Source of the DNA: Sphingobium estronivorans
GTDB taxonomy: Bacteria > Pseudomonadota > Alphaproteobacteria > Sphingomonadales > Sphingomonadaceae
Assembly (NCBI RefSeq): GCF_008692605.1
Contig: NZ_LFCT01000008.1
Coordinates: forward strand, 1-64,000
Direction: 5' to 3'
Length of the DNA: 64,000 nucleotides
Positions 23,868 through 32,315 of this stretch are shown here, piece by piece. The position numbers and the translations under genes were made by a program. The notes below the pieces were generated by a model. It searched no databases, was not told the origin of the DNA, and worked only from the letters and a program-made list of their open reading frames with translations. Numbering within the stretch: position 1 is the stretch's first letter; each line of letters opens with the position of its first letter.

Positions 23868-23932
23868 CCGTTCGGTTCGAGCTTGTCTCAAGACTATCGG
23901 TGCCACGTTCTCGACAAGCTCGAACCGAACGG
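23868..23932. repeat. REP-like inverted repeat between gltD and gltB
   Basis: Perfect 20-bp arms (ccgttcggttcgagcttgtc at 23868-23887 and its inverse at 23913-23932) flank a 25-nt loop. The sequence with cgagcttgtc resembles REP-type intergenic repeats I associate with sphingomonads. Lying inside the gltDB transcript, it would form a strong RNA hairpin 19 bp before the gltB start. Confidence 0.75.
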
Positions 23933-23948
23933 GCTGAAATTTTGCGCT

Positions 23949-25400
23949 TTAGGCGGCGACCTTTTCGCTCGCCGCGACCTTGGCCTGCGCCTTGAGGTAA
24001 CGGTGCATATGCTCGGTCACGTCGCGGCCGTCGCGGATCGCCCAGACGACCAGCGAAGCGCCGCGTACGATGTCGCCGGCGGCGAACACGCCGTCCATGC
24101 TGGTCATCATCGTCTTGTGATCGACGCGCAGCGTGCCCCAGCGGGTGACCGACAGGTCCTCCGCGCCGAACAGCCTGGGCAGTTCCTCCGGATCGTAACC
24201 CAGCGCCTTGATGACGAGGTCAGCTTCCAGCGTGTGCTCCGTGCCCGGATCGGCTTCCGGCGTACGGCGACCCGAGGCGTCGGGCTGGCCAAGACGCATT
24301 TTCGTCACCTTGACGCCGGTGACATGCTCCGTGCCCTCGAAGGCGATGGGGGCGGAGAGCCAGACGAACTCGACGCCCTCTTCCTCGGCATTGGCGACTT
24401 CGCGCTGCGATCCGGGCATATTGTCGCGGTCGCGGCGATAGAGGCACTTCACCGACGTCGCGCCCTGGCGGATCGCGGTGCGGACGCAGTCCATCGCGGT
24501 GTCGCCACCGCCGATGACGACGACCTTCTTGCCATTGGCGTGCAGCGAGCCATCCTCATGTTCCGGCACGGCATCGCCGAAACCGGCTTTGTTGGAGGCG
24601 ATGAGGAAGTCGAGCGCCTTGACCACGCCCGGCGCGCCGACGCCCGGCGCCTTGATGTCGCGGGGCTTGTAGACGCCGGTGGCGATCAGGATGGCGTCGT
24701 GACGGGCGCGCAGTTCCTCCATGCTGGCGTCGCGGCCCACCTCGAAGCTCTCATGGAAGACGATGCCGCCGTCCTTGAGGCGCTGGATGCGGCGCATGAC
24801 GACATCCTTTTCCAGCTTGAAGCCGGGGATGCCGTAGGTCAGCAGCCCGCCGGCGCGGTCGTGCCGGTCATAGACATGCACCTCATAGCCCGCAACGCGC
24901 AGATATTCCGCCGTCGTCAGGCCCGCCGGACCCGCGCCGATCACGCCGACCGACTGGCCGAGCGGGGCGCCGGGCACCAGCGGTTCGACCCAGCCTTCCT
25001 TCCAGGCGGTGTCGGTGATGTATTTTTCGACCGAACCGATGGTGACCGATCCGTGGCCGGAAAATTCGATGACGCAATTGCCTTCGCACAGGCGGTCCTG
25101 CGGGCAGATGCGGCCGCAGATTTCCGGCATGGTGCTGGTCAGGTTGCTGAGTTCATAAGCCTCGCGCAGCCGCCCCTCGGCGGTCAGGCGCAGCCAGTCG
25201 GGGATATGATTGTGCAGCGGGCAATGGGTCGAGCAATAGGGCACGCCGCATTGCGAGCAGCGTGACGCCTGCTCTTCCGCCTTGTCCAGAATGAAGCTGC
25301 GGCTGATTTCCAGAAAATCGTCGGCGCGATCGTCGGCCGAACGTTTCTCGGGATAGGCTTGGCCCGTTCCCACGAATTTCAGCATTGGATTGTCGGCCAT
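23949..25400 (-). CDS. gltD: Glutamate synthase small subunit
   Basis: The 483-residue GltD passes NADPH electrons to GltB. N-terminal cysteines for two low-potential 4Fe-4S clusters are seen in SRCSQCGVPYCSTHCPLHNHI (about 47-67) and CGRICPQDRLCEGNCV (about 94-109). FAD binding is VGVIGAGPAGLTTAEYL and NADPH binding VVVIGGGDTAMDCVRTA. Here gltD is first and gltB second, with a hairpin repeat between. A 6-bp stem (ccctga/tcaggg, 25408-25427) sits just upstream of the start codon. Confidence 0.97.
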   Translation of the reverse strand: MADNPMLKFVGTGQAYPEKRSADDRADDFLEISRSFILDKAEEQASRCSQCGVPYCSTHCPLHNHIPDWLRLTAEGRLREAYELSNLTSTMPEICGRICPQDRLCEGNCVIEFSGHGSVTIGSVEKYITDTAWKEGWVEPLVPGAPLGQSVGVIGAGPAGLTTAEYLRVAGYEVHVYDRHDRAGGLLTYGIPGFKLEKDVVMRRIQRLKDGGIVFHESFEVGRDASMEELRARHDAILIATGVYKPRDIKAPGVGAPGVVKALDFLIASNKAGFGDAVPEHEDGSLHANGKKVVVIGGGDTAMDCVRTAIRQGATSVKCLYRRDRDNMPGSQREVANAEEEGVEFVWLSAPIAFEGTEHVTGVKVTKMRLGQPDASGRRTPEADPGTEHTLEADLVIKALGYDPEELPRLFGAEDLSVTRWGTLRVDHKTMMTSMDGVFAAGDIVRGASLVVWAIRDGRDVTEHMHRYLKAQAKVAASEKVAA

Positions 25401-25565
25401 GATGAGTCCCTGAAAATGATGTCAGGGGCGCACATAGCAGAAAGACCCGCAGAGTCACGTTGATTCTGCAATATAGGACAGTGAATGCGACCTAATTTAC
25501 CGGATTTTTCCGCAGGAGCGAAGAAAGGCTGAAATTATCTTGCGTTAATTGGGTCCAATTCGGGA

Positions 25566-26375
25566 CTATCTGAGCGAAAGCCATGCCAGGGCGGTGATGC
25601 CGGCGATGATTCGATACCAGGCGAACGGCGCGAATCCGTGCCGCGATACCAGGCCAACGAACCATTTGATCACCAGCACTGCGACCAGGAACGAGACGAT
25701 GAAGCCGACGGCAATGCTGTCCCAGCCCACGGTGGCAGAGGTCAGTTTGTCGCCATTCTTCAGCAGTTCCAGCGTGGTTGCTCCCAACATGGTGGGAATG
25801 GCGAGGAAGAAGCTGAACTCGGCGGCAGTGCGCCGCTCGACGCCCAGCGTCAGCGCGCCCATGATCGTCGCGCCCGACCGGCTGACGCCGGGGATCATCG
25901 CCAGGCACTGGATGAAGCCGATGCCGATCACGCGAACAAAGGGGATGTCGGCGATGCCGTGGAAGCGGTTCTCCTTCACCATCCGCTCGATCGCCAGGAT
26001 CGCGATGCCGCCGACGATCAGCGCCCAGGCGACGACTTTCGGCGCGCCCAGCAGGGCCTCGATATATTTGTGCAGCGCAAGGCCGATCACCGCCGCCGGG
26101 ATGAAGGCGACGATAAGGTTGCGCAGGAACCGCCAGCTTGCCGGCTCCCGGCGCAGCAGGCCCATGCCGACCGCCCAGAAGGTGCGCCAATAGAGCACCA
26201 CCACCGCCAGGATCGCACCGAGTTGGATGATGACGTTGAACATGGCCCAGGTGGACGAATCATAACCCAGCAATTCGCTCGCCAGAATCAGGTGGCCGGT
26301 CGAGGAAACCGGCAGGAATTCGGTCAGCCCTTCGACAATGCCAAGCAGGATGACTGTCAGATAGTGCAGGTCCAT
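25566..26375 (-). CDS. uppP: Undecaprenyl-diphosphatase UppP (BacA)
   Basis: The 269-residue membrane enzyme recycles undecaprenyl pyrophosphate for peptidoglycan synthesis; overproduction gives bacitracin resistance. The first family motif is GIVEGLTEFLPVSSTGHLIL (11-30), with catalytic Glu and Ser, and the second is MIPGVSRSGATIMGALTLG near residue 170. About eight helices are predicted. The ATG at 26375 (MDLHYLT) has aagga 10 nt upstream and replaces a TTG 10 codons earlier. Confidence 0.96.
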   Translation of the reverse strand: MDLHYLTVILLGIVEGLTEFLPVSSTGHLILASELLGYDSSTWAMFNVIIQLGAILAVVVLYWRTFWAVGMGLLRREPASWRFLRNLIVAFIPAAVIGLALHKYIEALLGAPKVVAWALIVGGIAILAIERMVKENRFHGIADIPFVRVIGIGFIQCLAMIPGVSRSGATIMGALTLGVERRTAAEFSFFLAIPTMLGATTLELLKNGDKLTSATVGWDSIAVGFIVSFLVAVLVIKWFVGLVSRHGFAPFAWYRIIAGITALAWLSLR

Positions 26376-26411
26376 GGGTGGATCAGATCCTTGTGGGGCG
26401 AACAAAGGGAA

Positions 26412-26435
26412 GCCCTCCCCCGGACGGGGGAGGGC
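26412..26435 (-). terminator. GC-rich hairpin, possible terminator after the SDR gene
   Basis: gccctccccc and gggggagggc form a perfect 10-bp stem with a 4-nt loop. In minus-strand sense it follows the SDR stop by about 95 bp and is followed by a mildly U-rich stretch (ttccctttgttc). Lack of a clean U-tract leaves its strength uncertain. Confidence 0.5.
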
Positions 26436-26530
26436 GTGAAGATGTCATAACCATTTGTGCAGAAGCGAAGAGCCCATGCAAGCCAGCCTGTCGCACGCCG
26501 TTGCCGGTCCGGCGGATCGGGCCGGGCCGA

Positions 26531-27457
26531 TCAGGCCTGAACCCGCCCGGCAAAGCGTCCATGCTTGCGATAGCGGACCAGCCACTTCTCCGCGACGGCC
26601 GGCATCGGCGTGGGCGCAACGCCCAGATCGGCCAGCCCGTTCGCGCCGGTCGCAACGACATTGTCCTTGCCCAGCATCGCCAGCTGGTCGCGGGTAATCG
26701 GTCCGCCCGGCAGCATGGCGATCAGCGATGCGAGCGAGCCGGGAACCGCGCACAGGCTGCGCTCGCGACCGATGGTCTTGGCGATCCAGGCGTTGAGTTC
26801 CATCATGCTGTAGGTCTGCGGTCCGCCCAGTTCATAGGTTTTGCCGCCATAGACGCCGGGCTTTTCGGCGGCATTGACGATCGCCTGCGCGACATCCGCG
26901 ACGTAGACGGGCTGGAATTTCGTCTGCGCGCCGATCACGGGGGCGACCGGGGCCAGGCGGATGATCTCCGCAAAACGGTTCAGGAACTGATCCTCCGCCC
27001 CGAAGATGATCGACGGGCGCAGGATGGTGGCATTGGGGAAGGCGGCCTTGACCGCTTCCTCGCCCGCGGCCTTCGACCGGCCATAGGCGGAGGGGCTGTG
27101 CGCATCGGCACCGATGGCGGAGATGTGAACCAGCGCCCGGACGCCCGCATCCGCCGCCGCCTGGGCGACATTGGCGGCGCCGTCATGATGGGACCCTTCG
27201 AAATCGCCGCTCAGCACGCCGACCAGATTGATGACGATATCGCTGCCGGCGATGGCGCGGGCGACGCTGGCGGGCTTGCGGATGTCGGCCGCGACGAATT
27301 GGGTCTGGCCAAGGCCCCCCAGCGGTTTGACGCGCACCGCCGCCGCCAGATCGCGCTGGGCGACGCGTACGCGGGCACCGCGCGCCATCAGGGCCTGTGC
27401 GACCTGTCGGCCCAGAAAGCCGCCGCCGCCGAACACCGTTACCAGACTGTCCTTCAT
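26531..27457 (-). CDS. NAD(P)-binding SDR, complex I NDUFA9-type
   Basis: The 308-residue atypical extended SDR begins at an ATG giving MKDSLVTVFGGGGFLGRQVAQAL, with the dinucleotide motif GGGGFLG at 10-16. The active-site region is HISAIGADAHSPSAYGRSKAAGE, including YxxxK. Alphaproteobacterial proteins with this pattern are related to NDUFA9 of mitochondrial complex I. Whether this one binds bacterial complex I or acts on a small substrate is unknown. It is followed on the same strand by uppP after about 155 bp. Confidence 0.85.
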   Translation of the reverse strand: MKDSLVTVFGGGGFLGRQVAQALMARGARVRVAQRDLAAAVRVKPLGGLGQTQFVAADIRKPASVARAIAGSDIVINLVGVLSGDFEGSHHDGAANVAQAAADAGVRALVHISAIGADAHSPSAYGRSKAAGEEAVKAAFPNATILRPSIIFGAEDQFLNRFAEIIRLAPVAPVIGAQTKFQPVYVADVAQAIVNAAEKPGVYGGKTYELGGPQTYSMMELNAWIAKTIGRERSLCAVPGSLASLIAMLPGGPITRDQLAMLGKDNVVATGANGLADLGVAPTPMPAVAEKWLVRYRKHGRFAGRVQA

Positions 27458-27582
27458 CACGCGTCCAATGCCTGTCTTTTTGATAGGGATGCCTCTCGGC
27501 CATCCCGTCTTTCGCTGGGGGGACGACCGTTCGTCCTCCCCTTGCAACAGTGGCTGCCTGCTGACAACCGCCTTACGCCTTT

Positions 27583-28161
27583 TTAACCCATCCAGCCCTG
27601 CAAATCAGCAATCATCCACAGGCCAAGGCCCAGGAACAGCAGGGCCGCGCCGATCTGGAGCGCCCGCATCGGCACCTTCTTCGCCAGCACGTCGCCAAAC
27701 AGCACGGCGGGCACATTGGCGATCATCATGCCCAGCGTCGTTCCGGCGGTGACGGCAAACACATTGTCGAAGCGCGCGCCCAACATCACGGTCGCCACCT
27801 GCGTCTTGTCGCCCATCTCGACCAGGAAGAAGGCGATCAGCGTGGTCATGAACACGCCCGCCCTGGACGGCGCCTTCAGCGGTTCGTCCTCATCGAACGT
27901 GTCGGGGATCAGCGTCCAGGCCGCCATGGCGATGAAACTGGCGGCGACGGCATAGCGGAACCAGGGCTGGTTCAGCACGCCCGCGACCGAATGACCGACC
28001 AGCGCGGCCAGGAAGTGATTGGCCAGCGTCGCGACCAATATGCCCAGGATGATCGGCACCGGCTTGCGGAACCGGGTAGCGAGCAGCATCGCCAGCAATT
28101 GCGTCTTGTCGCCCATTTCGGCGAGCGCAACGAGAGCGGTGGAGGTGAGAATGGCTTCCAT
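27583..28161 (-). CDS. Manganese exporter of the GDT1/TMEM165 (UPF0016) family
   Basis: The 192-residue membrane protein has two copies of the family signature ExGDKTQ: ALAEMGDKTQLLAM near the start and LVEMGDKTQVATV near the middle. Each lies in a repeat of three helices separated by a charged cytosolic loop (DTFDEDEPLKAPSR). Bacterial members such as MneA export Mn2+. The start at 28161 leaves a 5' leader of over 200 nt carrying a yybP-ykoY manganese riboswitch, which supports the assignment strongly. Confidence 0.9.
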   Translation of the reverse strand: MEAILTSTALVALAEMGDKTQLLAMLLATRFRKPVPIILGILVATLANHFLAALVGHSVAGVLNQPWFRYAVAASFIAMAAWTLIPDTFDEDEPLKAPSRAGVFMTTLIAFFLVEMGDKTQVATVMLGARFDNVFAVTAGTTLGMMIANVPAVLFGDVLAKKVPMRALQIGAALLFLGLGLWMIADLQGWMG

Positions 28162-28239
28162 GCAGTCTGTCCAGGGCCGGGCGACGATGAAAAGACACAA
28201 TGCCACCGCCTTCCCCCGCCCGGCCGGACGGCGAAGATG

Positions 28240-28375
28240 GTGCCATTGGTCTCGCCCGATGCGAAGCCTGTGCTTCGTATCCCGCCCGCCATGACCTCTC
28301 GGCCAAATATGTTGACGAACGGCCCGTCCGAAAGGCCGGACGGCTGGCTACTCCCCAGATGACGAGGGGGCCTTT
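28240..28375 (-). ncRNA. yybP-ykoY manganese riboswitch
   Basis: On the minus strand the leader contains the three hallmark conserved blocks in order: GGGGAGUAGCC (near 28345-28358), GUCAACAUA (28308-28316) and GGCGAGACC (28248-28256), separated by hairpins. These form the two loops that dock around Mn2+. The interrupted hairpin that follows (caccatcttcgccg with ggaaggcggtg, 28206-28245) is a candidate expression platform. The controlled gene is the GDT1-type exporter. Confidence 0.88.
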
Positions 28376-28402
28376 AAGGCAGATGGGACCGGGAGGCAAG
28401 GC

Positions 28403-28801
28403 TCATGGCTCGCCCTTGGATTCCTGCATGCGCCGTTCGGCGAACCATTGTTCCAGCGCCTTGGCGGTGCAGCCGGTAAAGCCGTTGCTGCCGATGGCCG
28501 AGCAACTGCCCGGCAGGGTCTGCCGCTGCACCTGCTCCATGGTCGCGACCTGGCTGCCCCACCCGGGACCGCCGACGATTTCGGGCTTCTCGCGCAGCTT
28601 CTTGGGAATGCGATAACGTTCGGATTCGGGCCGACGGGCGCAGACGACGATCTCATCGCCTTCGCCCTTGGGGCAGGGGTCGTTGCCGTAGACGACCAGA
28701 TTGGTGATGCGTTCCGGCGGTTCGGCCCGGACCGGCGCGGTCAGCGCCAGCGGCGAGAGCAGCAGCGCTGCCATCAGGATGCGGGAAGAGGGGGTGCGCA
28801 T
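28403..28801 (-). CDS. Secreted protein, paralogue of the next gene
   Basis: The 132-residue protein has a signal peptide (MRTPSSRILMAALLLSPLALTAPVRA). Its mature part contains NLVVYGNDPCPKGEGDEIVVCARRPESERYRIPKKLR and later cysteines at SCSAIGSNGFTGC, suggesting two disulfides. The same layout recurs in the neighbour at 28893. Aggaa precedes the start. The family is unnamed to my knowledge; I have the impression it is sphingomonad-restricted, which is inference. Function unknown. Confidence 0.75.
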   Translation of the reverse strand: MRTPSSRILMAALLLSPLALTAPVRAEPPERITNLVVYGNDPCPKGEGDEIVVCARRPESERYRIPKKLREKPEIVGGPGWGSQVATMEQVQRQTLPGSCSAIGSNGFTGCTAKALEQWFAERRMQESKGEP

Positions 28802-28892
28802 CGATAAATTCCTCGTTGATCCCCTCTTCCACCGCCCGGATTGCCCGGTTCCGGCAGCCATGATTTCAGACGCCGCCAGGCGGCGAAACCCG

Positions 28893-29456
28893 TCAGGGCT
28901 TGGCCGCCGGGGTGGCCTGTTGCCCTTGTTGCTGCGCCTGTGCCTTTTCCTCGGCCACGGCCTGTGCCTCGATCGCCTTGCTCTCGGCATCGATGGTGGA
29001 GAGGCGCCGTGCCCGTTCCGCCGCGACCAGATCCTTCCAGCTGGCATTGTCCGCCTGCTGCCTTTCGGCCTTGGCAAGGCGCGCCAGTTGGGCGAAGCAG
29101 CCCGTTGCGCCGCCGCCGCCCACCGGCGAGCAGCTCTCCGTGCCGCTGCGGCCGACATATTCCATCGACTTCACCCGCTCGCCCCATGCCTGATGGCTGG
29201 GCTGGTTGGGATCGCCGCGCAACGGCTCGGGAATGCGATAGCGTTCTTCTTCGCCCTTGCGCGCACAGACGACGATGTCGCTGCCCTGGCTCTGCGGGCA
29301 GGGATCGTCGCCATAGACGATGACCAGATTGACCCGTTCCGATCCGGCCTGTCCGGCAGGGGCCTGTTCCTGCGGCTGGGCGGGACCCTGCTGCGCCAGC
29401 ACGGGGGCGGCGGCGCCCAGCAAAAGCATGGCGGCGATCCTGTATGTCTTCATCAT
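28893..29456 (-). CDS. Secreted protein with a Gln/Ala-rich tail, paralogue of 28403-28801
   Basis: The 187-residue product has a signal peptide (to LAQQG), then a Pro/Gln-rich linker, then the shared core NLVIVYGDDPCPQSQGSDIVVCARKGEEERYRIPEPLRG and the second cysteine pair in SCSPVGGGGATGC. It differs from its neighbour by a 60-residue helical, Glu/Gln/Ala-rich C-terminal extension, likely a coiled coil. The pair looks like a tandem duplication with later divergence. Confidence 0.78.
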   Translation of the reverse strand: MMKTYRIAAMLLLGAAAPVLAQQGPAQPQEQAPAGQAGSERVNLVIVYGDDPCPQSQGSDIVVCARKGEEERYRIPEPLRGDPNQPSHQAWGERVKSMEYVGRSGTESCSPVGGGGATGCFAQLARLAKAERQQADNASWKDLVAAERARRLSTIDAESKAIEAQAVAEEKAQAQQQGQQATPAAKP

Positions 29457-29464
29457 GCTTCTCC

Positions 29465-30016
29465 TCAGATCCGCTTCGACAGGGCGATGGCGGCACGACA
29501 GCCCAGTCTGATGGCGCCGGACAATAAGGGATAGGCCGGAGCCTGTTCCGCGCCATGGGCGATGGCGGTGTCGCGATGTTCCACTTCTTCCGCCTGAAAA
29601 TCCGCGATGACGGCGGAGAGTTCCGGATCGTCCTGGCCCAGCTCCTTGAGCTGTTCGGCATAATGCCGGTCGATCTCTGTCTCGATCGCGGCGGTGCAGG
29701 CCATGGCGGCGCGCGGCCCGATTGCCGCCGTTACCGCGCCCAACGCGAAGCCTGCGACGTTCCAGATGGGTTGCAGCGCTGTCGGCGGTACGCCCCGGCG
29801 CGCGATCATGGCGTCGAAATGCTTGCGGTGCCGCTCTTCCTGCGCCGCCATGCCGGCGATGATGCGGGAGTCGGGATGACGGTCGCCCATCACGGCGAGT
29901 TGCCCGGCATAGATGCGGGTCGCGCCGAACTCACCCGCCTGATCGACGCGCAGCATGGACGCGCGCTGGGTATCGGTCACCCTATGGCCGGGACGGGGAA
30001 AATCCTTTGCGCTCAT
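29465..30016 (-). CDS. coq7: Demethoxyubiquinone hydroxylase family protein (COQ7)
   Basis: The 183-residue diiron enzyme carries out a late ring hydroxylation in ubiquinone synthesis. Iron ligands are visible as the E in DQAGEFGA, EERHRKH (ExxH), ETEIDRHYAE and EEVEHRD (ExxH), in two internal repeats typical of COQ7. It attaches peripherally to the inner membrane. Its start overlaps the dsbB stop by 4 nt (ATGA), so both come from one mRNA. Confidence 0.93.
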   Translation of the reverse strand: MSAKDFPRPGHRVTDTQRASMLRVDQAGEFGATRIYAGQLAVMGDRHPDSRIIAGMAAQEERHRKHFDAMIARRGVPPTALQPIWNVAGFALGAVTAAIGPRAAMACTAAIETEIDRHYAEQLKELGQDDPELSAVIADFQAEEVEHRDTAIAHGAEQAPAYPLLSGAIRLGCRAAIALSKRI

Positions 30017-30498
30017 GCCTTGCTCCCTTTTTTGAGCAGCAGCACCAAGATGAGGAGCGCGGCCCCTCCCGACAAGAGGCCGTTATAGCCCGCCATCGAA
30101 ATGCCGAACAGCTGCCATGGCGCCACGTCGCAGCGGGTGATCGGCGTTGCCATGATCTGGTTCAATATGTCGGTGGAACTGCCACCGGCGGGGCTGGTGG
30201 AACAGGCGGTGACACCCTGCCACCAGCCATATTCGACGCCGGCATGGAACAGGCCGATCATCCCGCCGATGCCGATGGCAAGGCCCGCAAGCCCGGTGAA
30301 CAGCGCGCTGACGCAGATCTTGCCGCGCGTCGCATAGGCGATCGCCGCCAGCGGGATGGCGGCGAAATGCGCATAACGCTGCCACCAGCACATTTCGCAC
30401 GGGTGCAGGCCGCCGATGAACTGGAAGGCATAGGCGCCCGCCAGCATGGCAAGGGGCACGATCAGCGCCAGGGCGCGGGCGAGGGGCAGGCTCTTCAT
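30013..30498 (-). CDS. dsbB: Disulfide bond formation protein DsbB
   Basis: The 161-residue quinone reductase reoxidises DsbA in the periplasm. Four helices are predicted. The first catalytic pair is C34-EM-C37 and the second pair is Cys99 (VTACSTS) and Cys123 (ITRCDVAPW). Translational overlap with coq7, an enzyme of ubiquinone synthesis, joins quinone supply with a quinone-using oxidase; whether the link is functional is inference. Confidence 0.93.
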   Translation of the reverse strand: MKSLPLARALALIVPLAMLAGAYAFQFIGGLHPCEMCWWQRYAHFAAIPLAAIAYATRGKICVSALFTGLAGLAIGIGGMIGLFHAGVEYGWWQGVTACSTSPAGGSSTDILNQIMATPITRCDVAPWQLFGISMAGYNGLLSGGAALLILVLLLKKGSKA

Positions 30499-30522
30499 AT
30501 CGCTCGCTTAAACCGCGCGGAG

Positions 30523-30561
30523 CCTTTCGTCATGCTGAACTTGTGCCTGCATGACGAAAGG
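30523..30561. terminator. Hairpin between ctpA and dsbB
   Basis: cctttcgtcatg (30523-30534) and catgacgaaagg (30550-30561) form a perfect 12-bp stem around a 15-nt loop. It starts 8 bp beyond the ctpA stop on the minus strand. No long U-tract follows, so it may be a REP-like element as well as, or instead of, a terminator. Confidence 0.55.
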
Positions 30562-30568
30562 GATGGGG

Positions 30569-31918
30569 TCAGCGCGTCGCAGGCTTGCGTGCGGGCTGGG
30601 CTTGCGCGACAGCGGCGCCCGGCTTGGCGGAGAGGCGGGCAATGGTCTTCAGCGCATAGTCGAGCTGGAAGTCCTCAATCCCCTTCTTTTTCAAATCCTC
30701 CGCCGTCGCGGCGAAGCGCGGATCTTCCTTGATATCCTCTTCCAGCGCGGCATTGTCGGTCTTGATCTCGTTGATCAGGTGCCGACGCAGGTCGCTCTCG
30801 CGGAATTTCGGGCGATTCTTGTAATCGGGATCGGAAAGTTGCGGCACCTTCACATCCGGTTCGATCCCGCCTTCCTGCACGGAGCGGCCCGAGGGGGTGT
30901 AGTAGCGTGCCGTGGTCAGCTTGAGCGCGGTGGTGTTGGTCAAGGGGAGCATGGTCTGGACGCTGCCCTTGCCGAAGCTGCGCTCACCCATCACCAGCGC
31001 ACGATGCTGATCCTGCAAGGCGCCCGCGACGATTTCGGAGGCGGAGGCCGAACCCGCATCGACCAGCACGATGACCGGCAGGCCCTTCGCATCGTCGCCC
31101 GGCTTGGCGTAATAGCGTTCGACGTCGCCCTTGTTGCGGCCGCGCTGCGAGACGATCTCGCCCCGCTCCAGGAAGGCGTCGCTGACCGAGACGGCCTCGT
31201 CCAACAGCCCGCCGGGGTTGGAGCGCAGGTCGAGGATATAGCCGGTCGGCTTGTGGCCCAGCGACTTGTCGATGCTGCGGATCGCCTGACGAAGGTCAGC
31301 GCCGGTATTGGCCGAGAAACTGACGATGTTGATGACGCCGATGCCGTTCTTCACTTCCCATTTCACCGGCTTGATCTGGATGATCTCGCGGGTCAGCGTC
31401 ACTTCGATCGGCTTGTCGCGGCCGGTACGCACGATGGTGAGCTTGATCTGCGTGCCGGGCGCGCCGCGCATCTTGTCGACCGCCTCGTCCAGCGTGCCGC
31501 CATAGATGAGCTGCCCGTCGAGATGGGTGATATAGTCGCCCGCCTTGATCCCCGCGCGCCAGGCCGGGGTATCCTGCGTCGGCGCGATGACCTTGACCGC
31601 GCCATCCTCCTGCGTGACCGAGAGGCCCAGGCCGCCATAACTGCCCTCCGTCTGGGTCCGCAGATTCTGGAAATCGCGGGCGTCGAGGAAACTGCTGTGC
31701 GGATCGAGGCTGGCGAGCATGCCGTCGATGGCGCCCTTGATCAGCTTTTCATCGTCGACCTTCTCGACATAGTCGCTGCGGACCTTCTGGAACACGTCCA
31801 TGAACTCATCGAGCGCCTTGTAGCTGCTGGCTTCCCCGTCGGCGAGCGCGGCCGTGGTGGCGGGGATGAGCGCGAGTGCGCCGAGGGCGATGGCGCCCCG
31901 GAAGAAATTGGATTTCAT
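30569..31918 (-). CDS. ctpA: Carboxy-terminal processing protease CtpA (S41)
   Basis: The 449-residue periplasmic protease starts at the ATG at 31918, giving a signal peptide (MKSNFFRGAIALGALALIPATTAALA). A PDZ domain (about 90-170, YGGLGLSVTQEDGAVKVI) precedes the S41 domain, with the nucleophile serine in DAGSASASEIVAGAL and the lysine in GERSFGKGSVQTM. It trims or degrades periplasmic proteins. In alphaproteobacteria it sits at the end of the nadD-rsfS-rlmH-envC-ctpA block, as here, although a 397-bp gap with a repeat element separates it from the envC-like gene. Confidence 0.95.
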   Translation of the reverse strand: MKSNFFRGAIALGALALIPATTAALADGEASSYKALDEFMDVFQKVRSDYVEKVDDEKLIKGAIDGMLASLDPHSSFLDARDFQNLRTQTEGSYGGLGLSVTQEDGAVKVIAPTQDTPAWRAGIKAGDYITHLDGQLIYGGTLDEAVDKMRGAPGTQIKLTIVRTGRDKPIEVTLTREIIQIKPVKWEVKNGIGVINIVSFSANTGADLRQAIRSIDKSLGHKPTGYILDLRSNPGGLLDEAVSVSDAFLERGEIVSQRGRNKGDVERYYAKPGDDAKGLPVIVLVDAGSASASEIVAGALQDQHRALVMGERSFGKGSVQTMLPLTNTTALKLTTARYYTPSGRSVQEGGIEPDVKVPQLSDPDYKNRPKFRESDLRRHLINEIKTDNAALEEDIKEDPRFAATAEDLKKKGIEDFQLDYALKTIARLSAKPGAAVAQAQPARKPATR

Positions 31919-32135
31919 CGCTGTCCTTGAGTCCTGCATCGAGCGGTCAGTATAAGCGCTTTTCGGACAGAAGCAAAAGCGGGCGTCGTCCGATGGAGCC
32001 GAGCGATGAAGAGGATGCGACCGGCCCATGCAAAATGGCGATTTTTGCCGATTTCCTATCGGTCTCCGAACGGTTGAAACAGCAGGTCGCGACAGCATCG
32101 GACCGAGCCGCAGCCGGACAGGGAATTCGATCCGT

Positions 32136-32265
32136 TAGAGCATCGTGCGAAAAAGTGGGCGAGCCGGAGGCACGTGACTCCGAGCTCGGGTTTTTCGTAA
32201 AAAACGATGCGACAACAAAGGAGGTGAGCAAGCGGCCCGCGTCTGATTGAGCGCAGCTTGCTCTA
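32136..32265. repeat. 130-bp MITE-like intergenic element
   Basis: The element begins TAGAGCA (32136-32142) and ends TGCTCTA (32259-32265), perfect 7-bp terminal inverted repeats. Inside are nested dyads: gcatcgt/acgatgc with cgaaaaa/tttttcg (32140-32210), gagc-cggag/ctccg-agctc, and gagcaagc/gcttgctc (32226-32263). It fills most of the 31919-32315 gap, in which I see no gene. The termini match the short dyad at 168-206. Confidence 0.65.
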
Positions 32266-32315
32266 GTCGTAGCGCAGGCCGGGCAAGACATCGCCCGTCC
32301 CTCGGCGGTCGCCTC

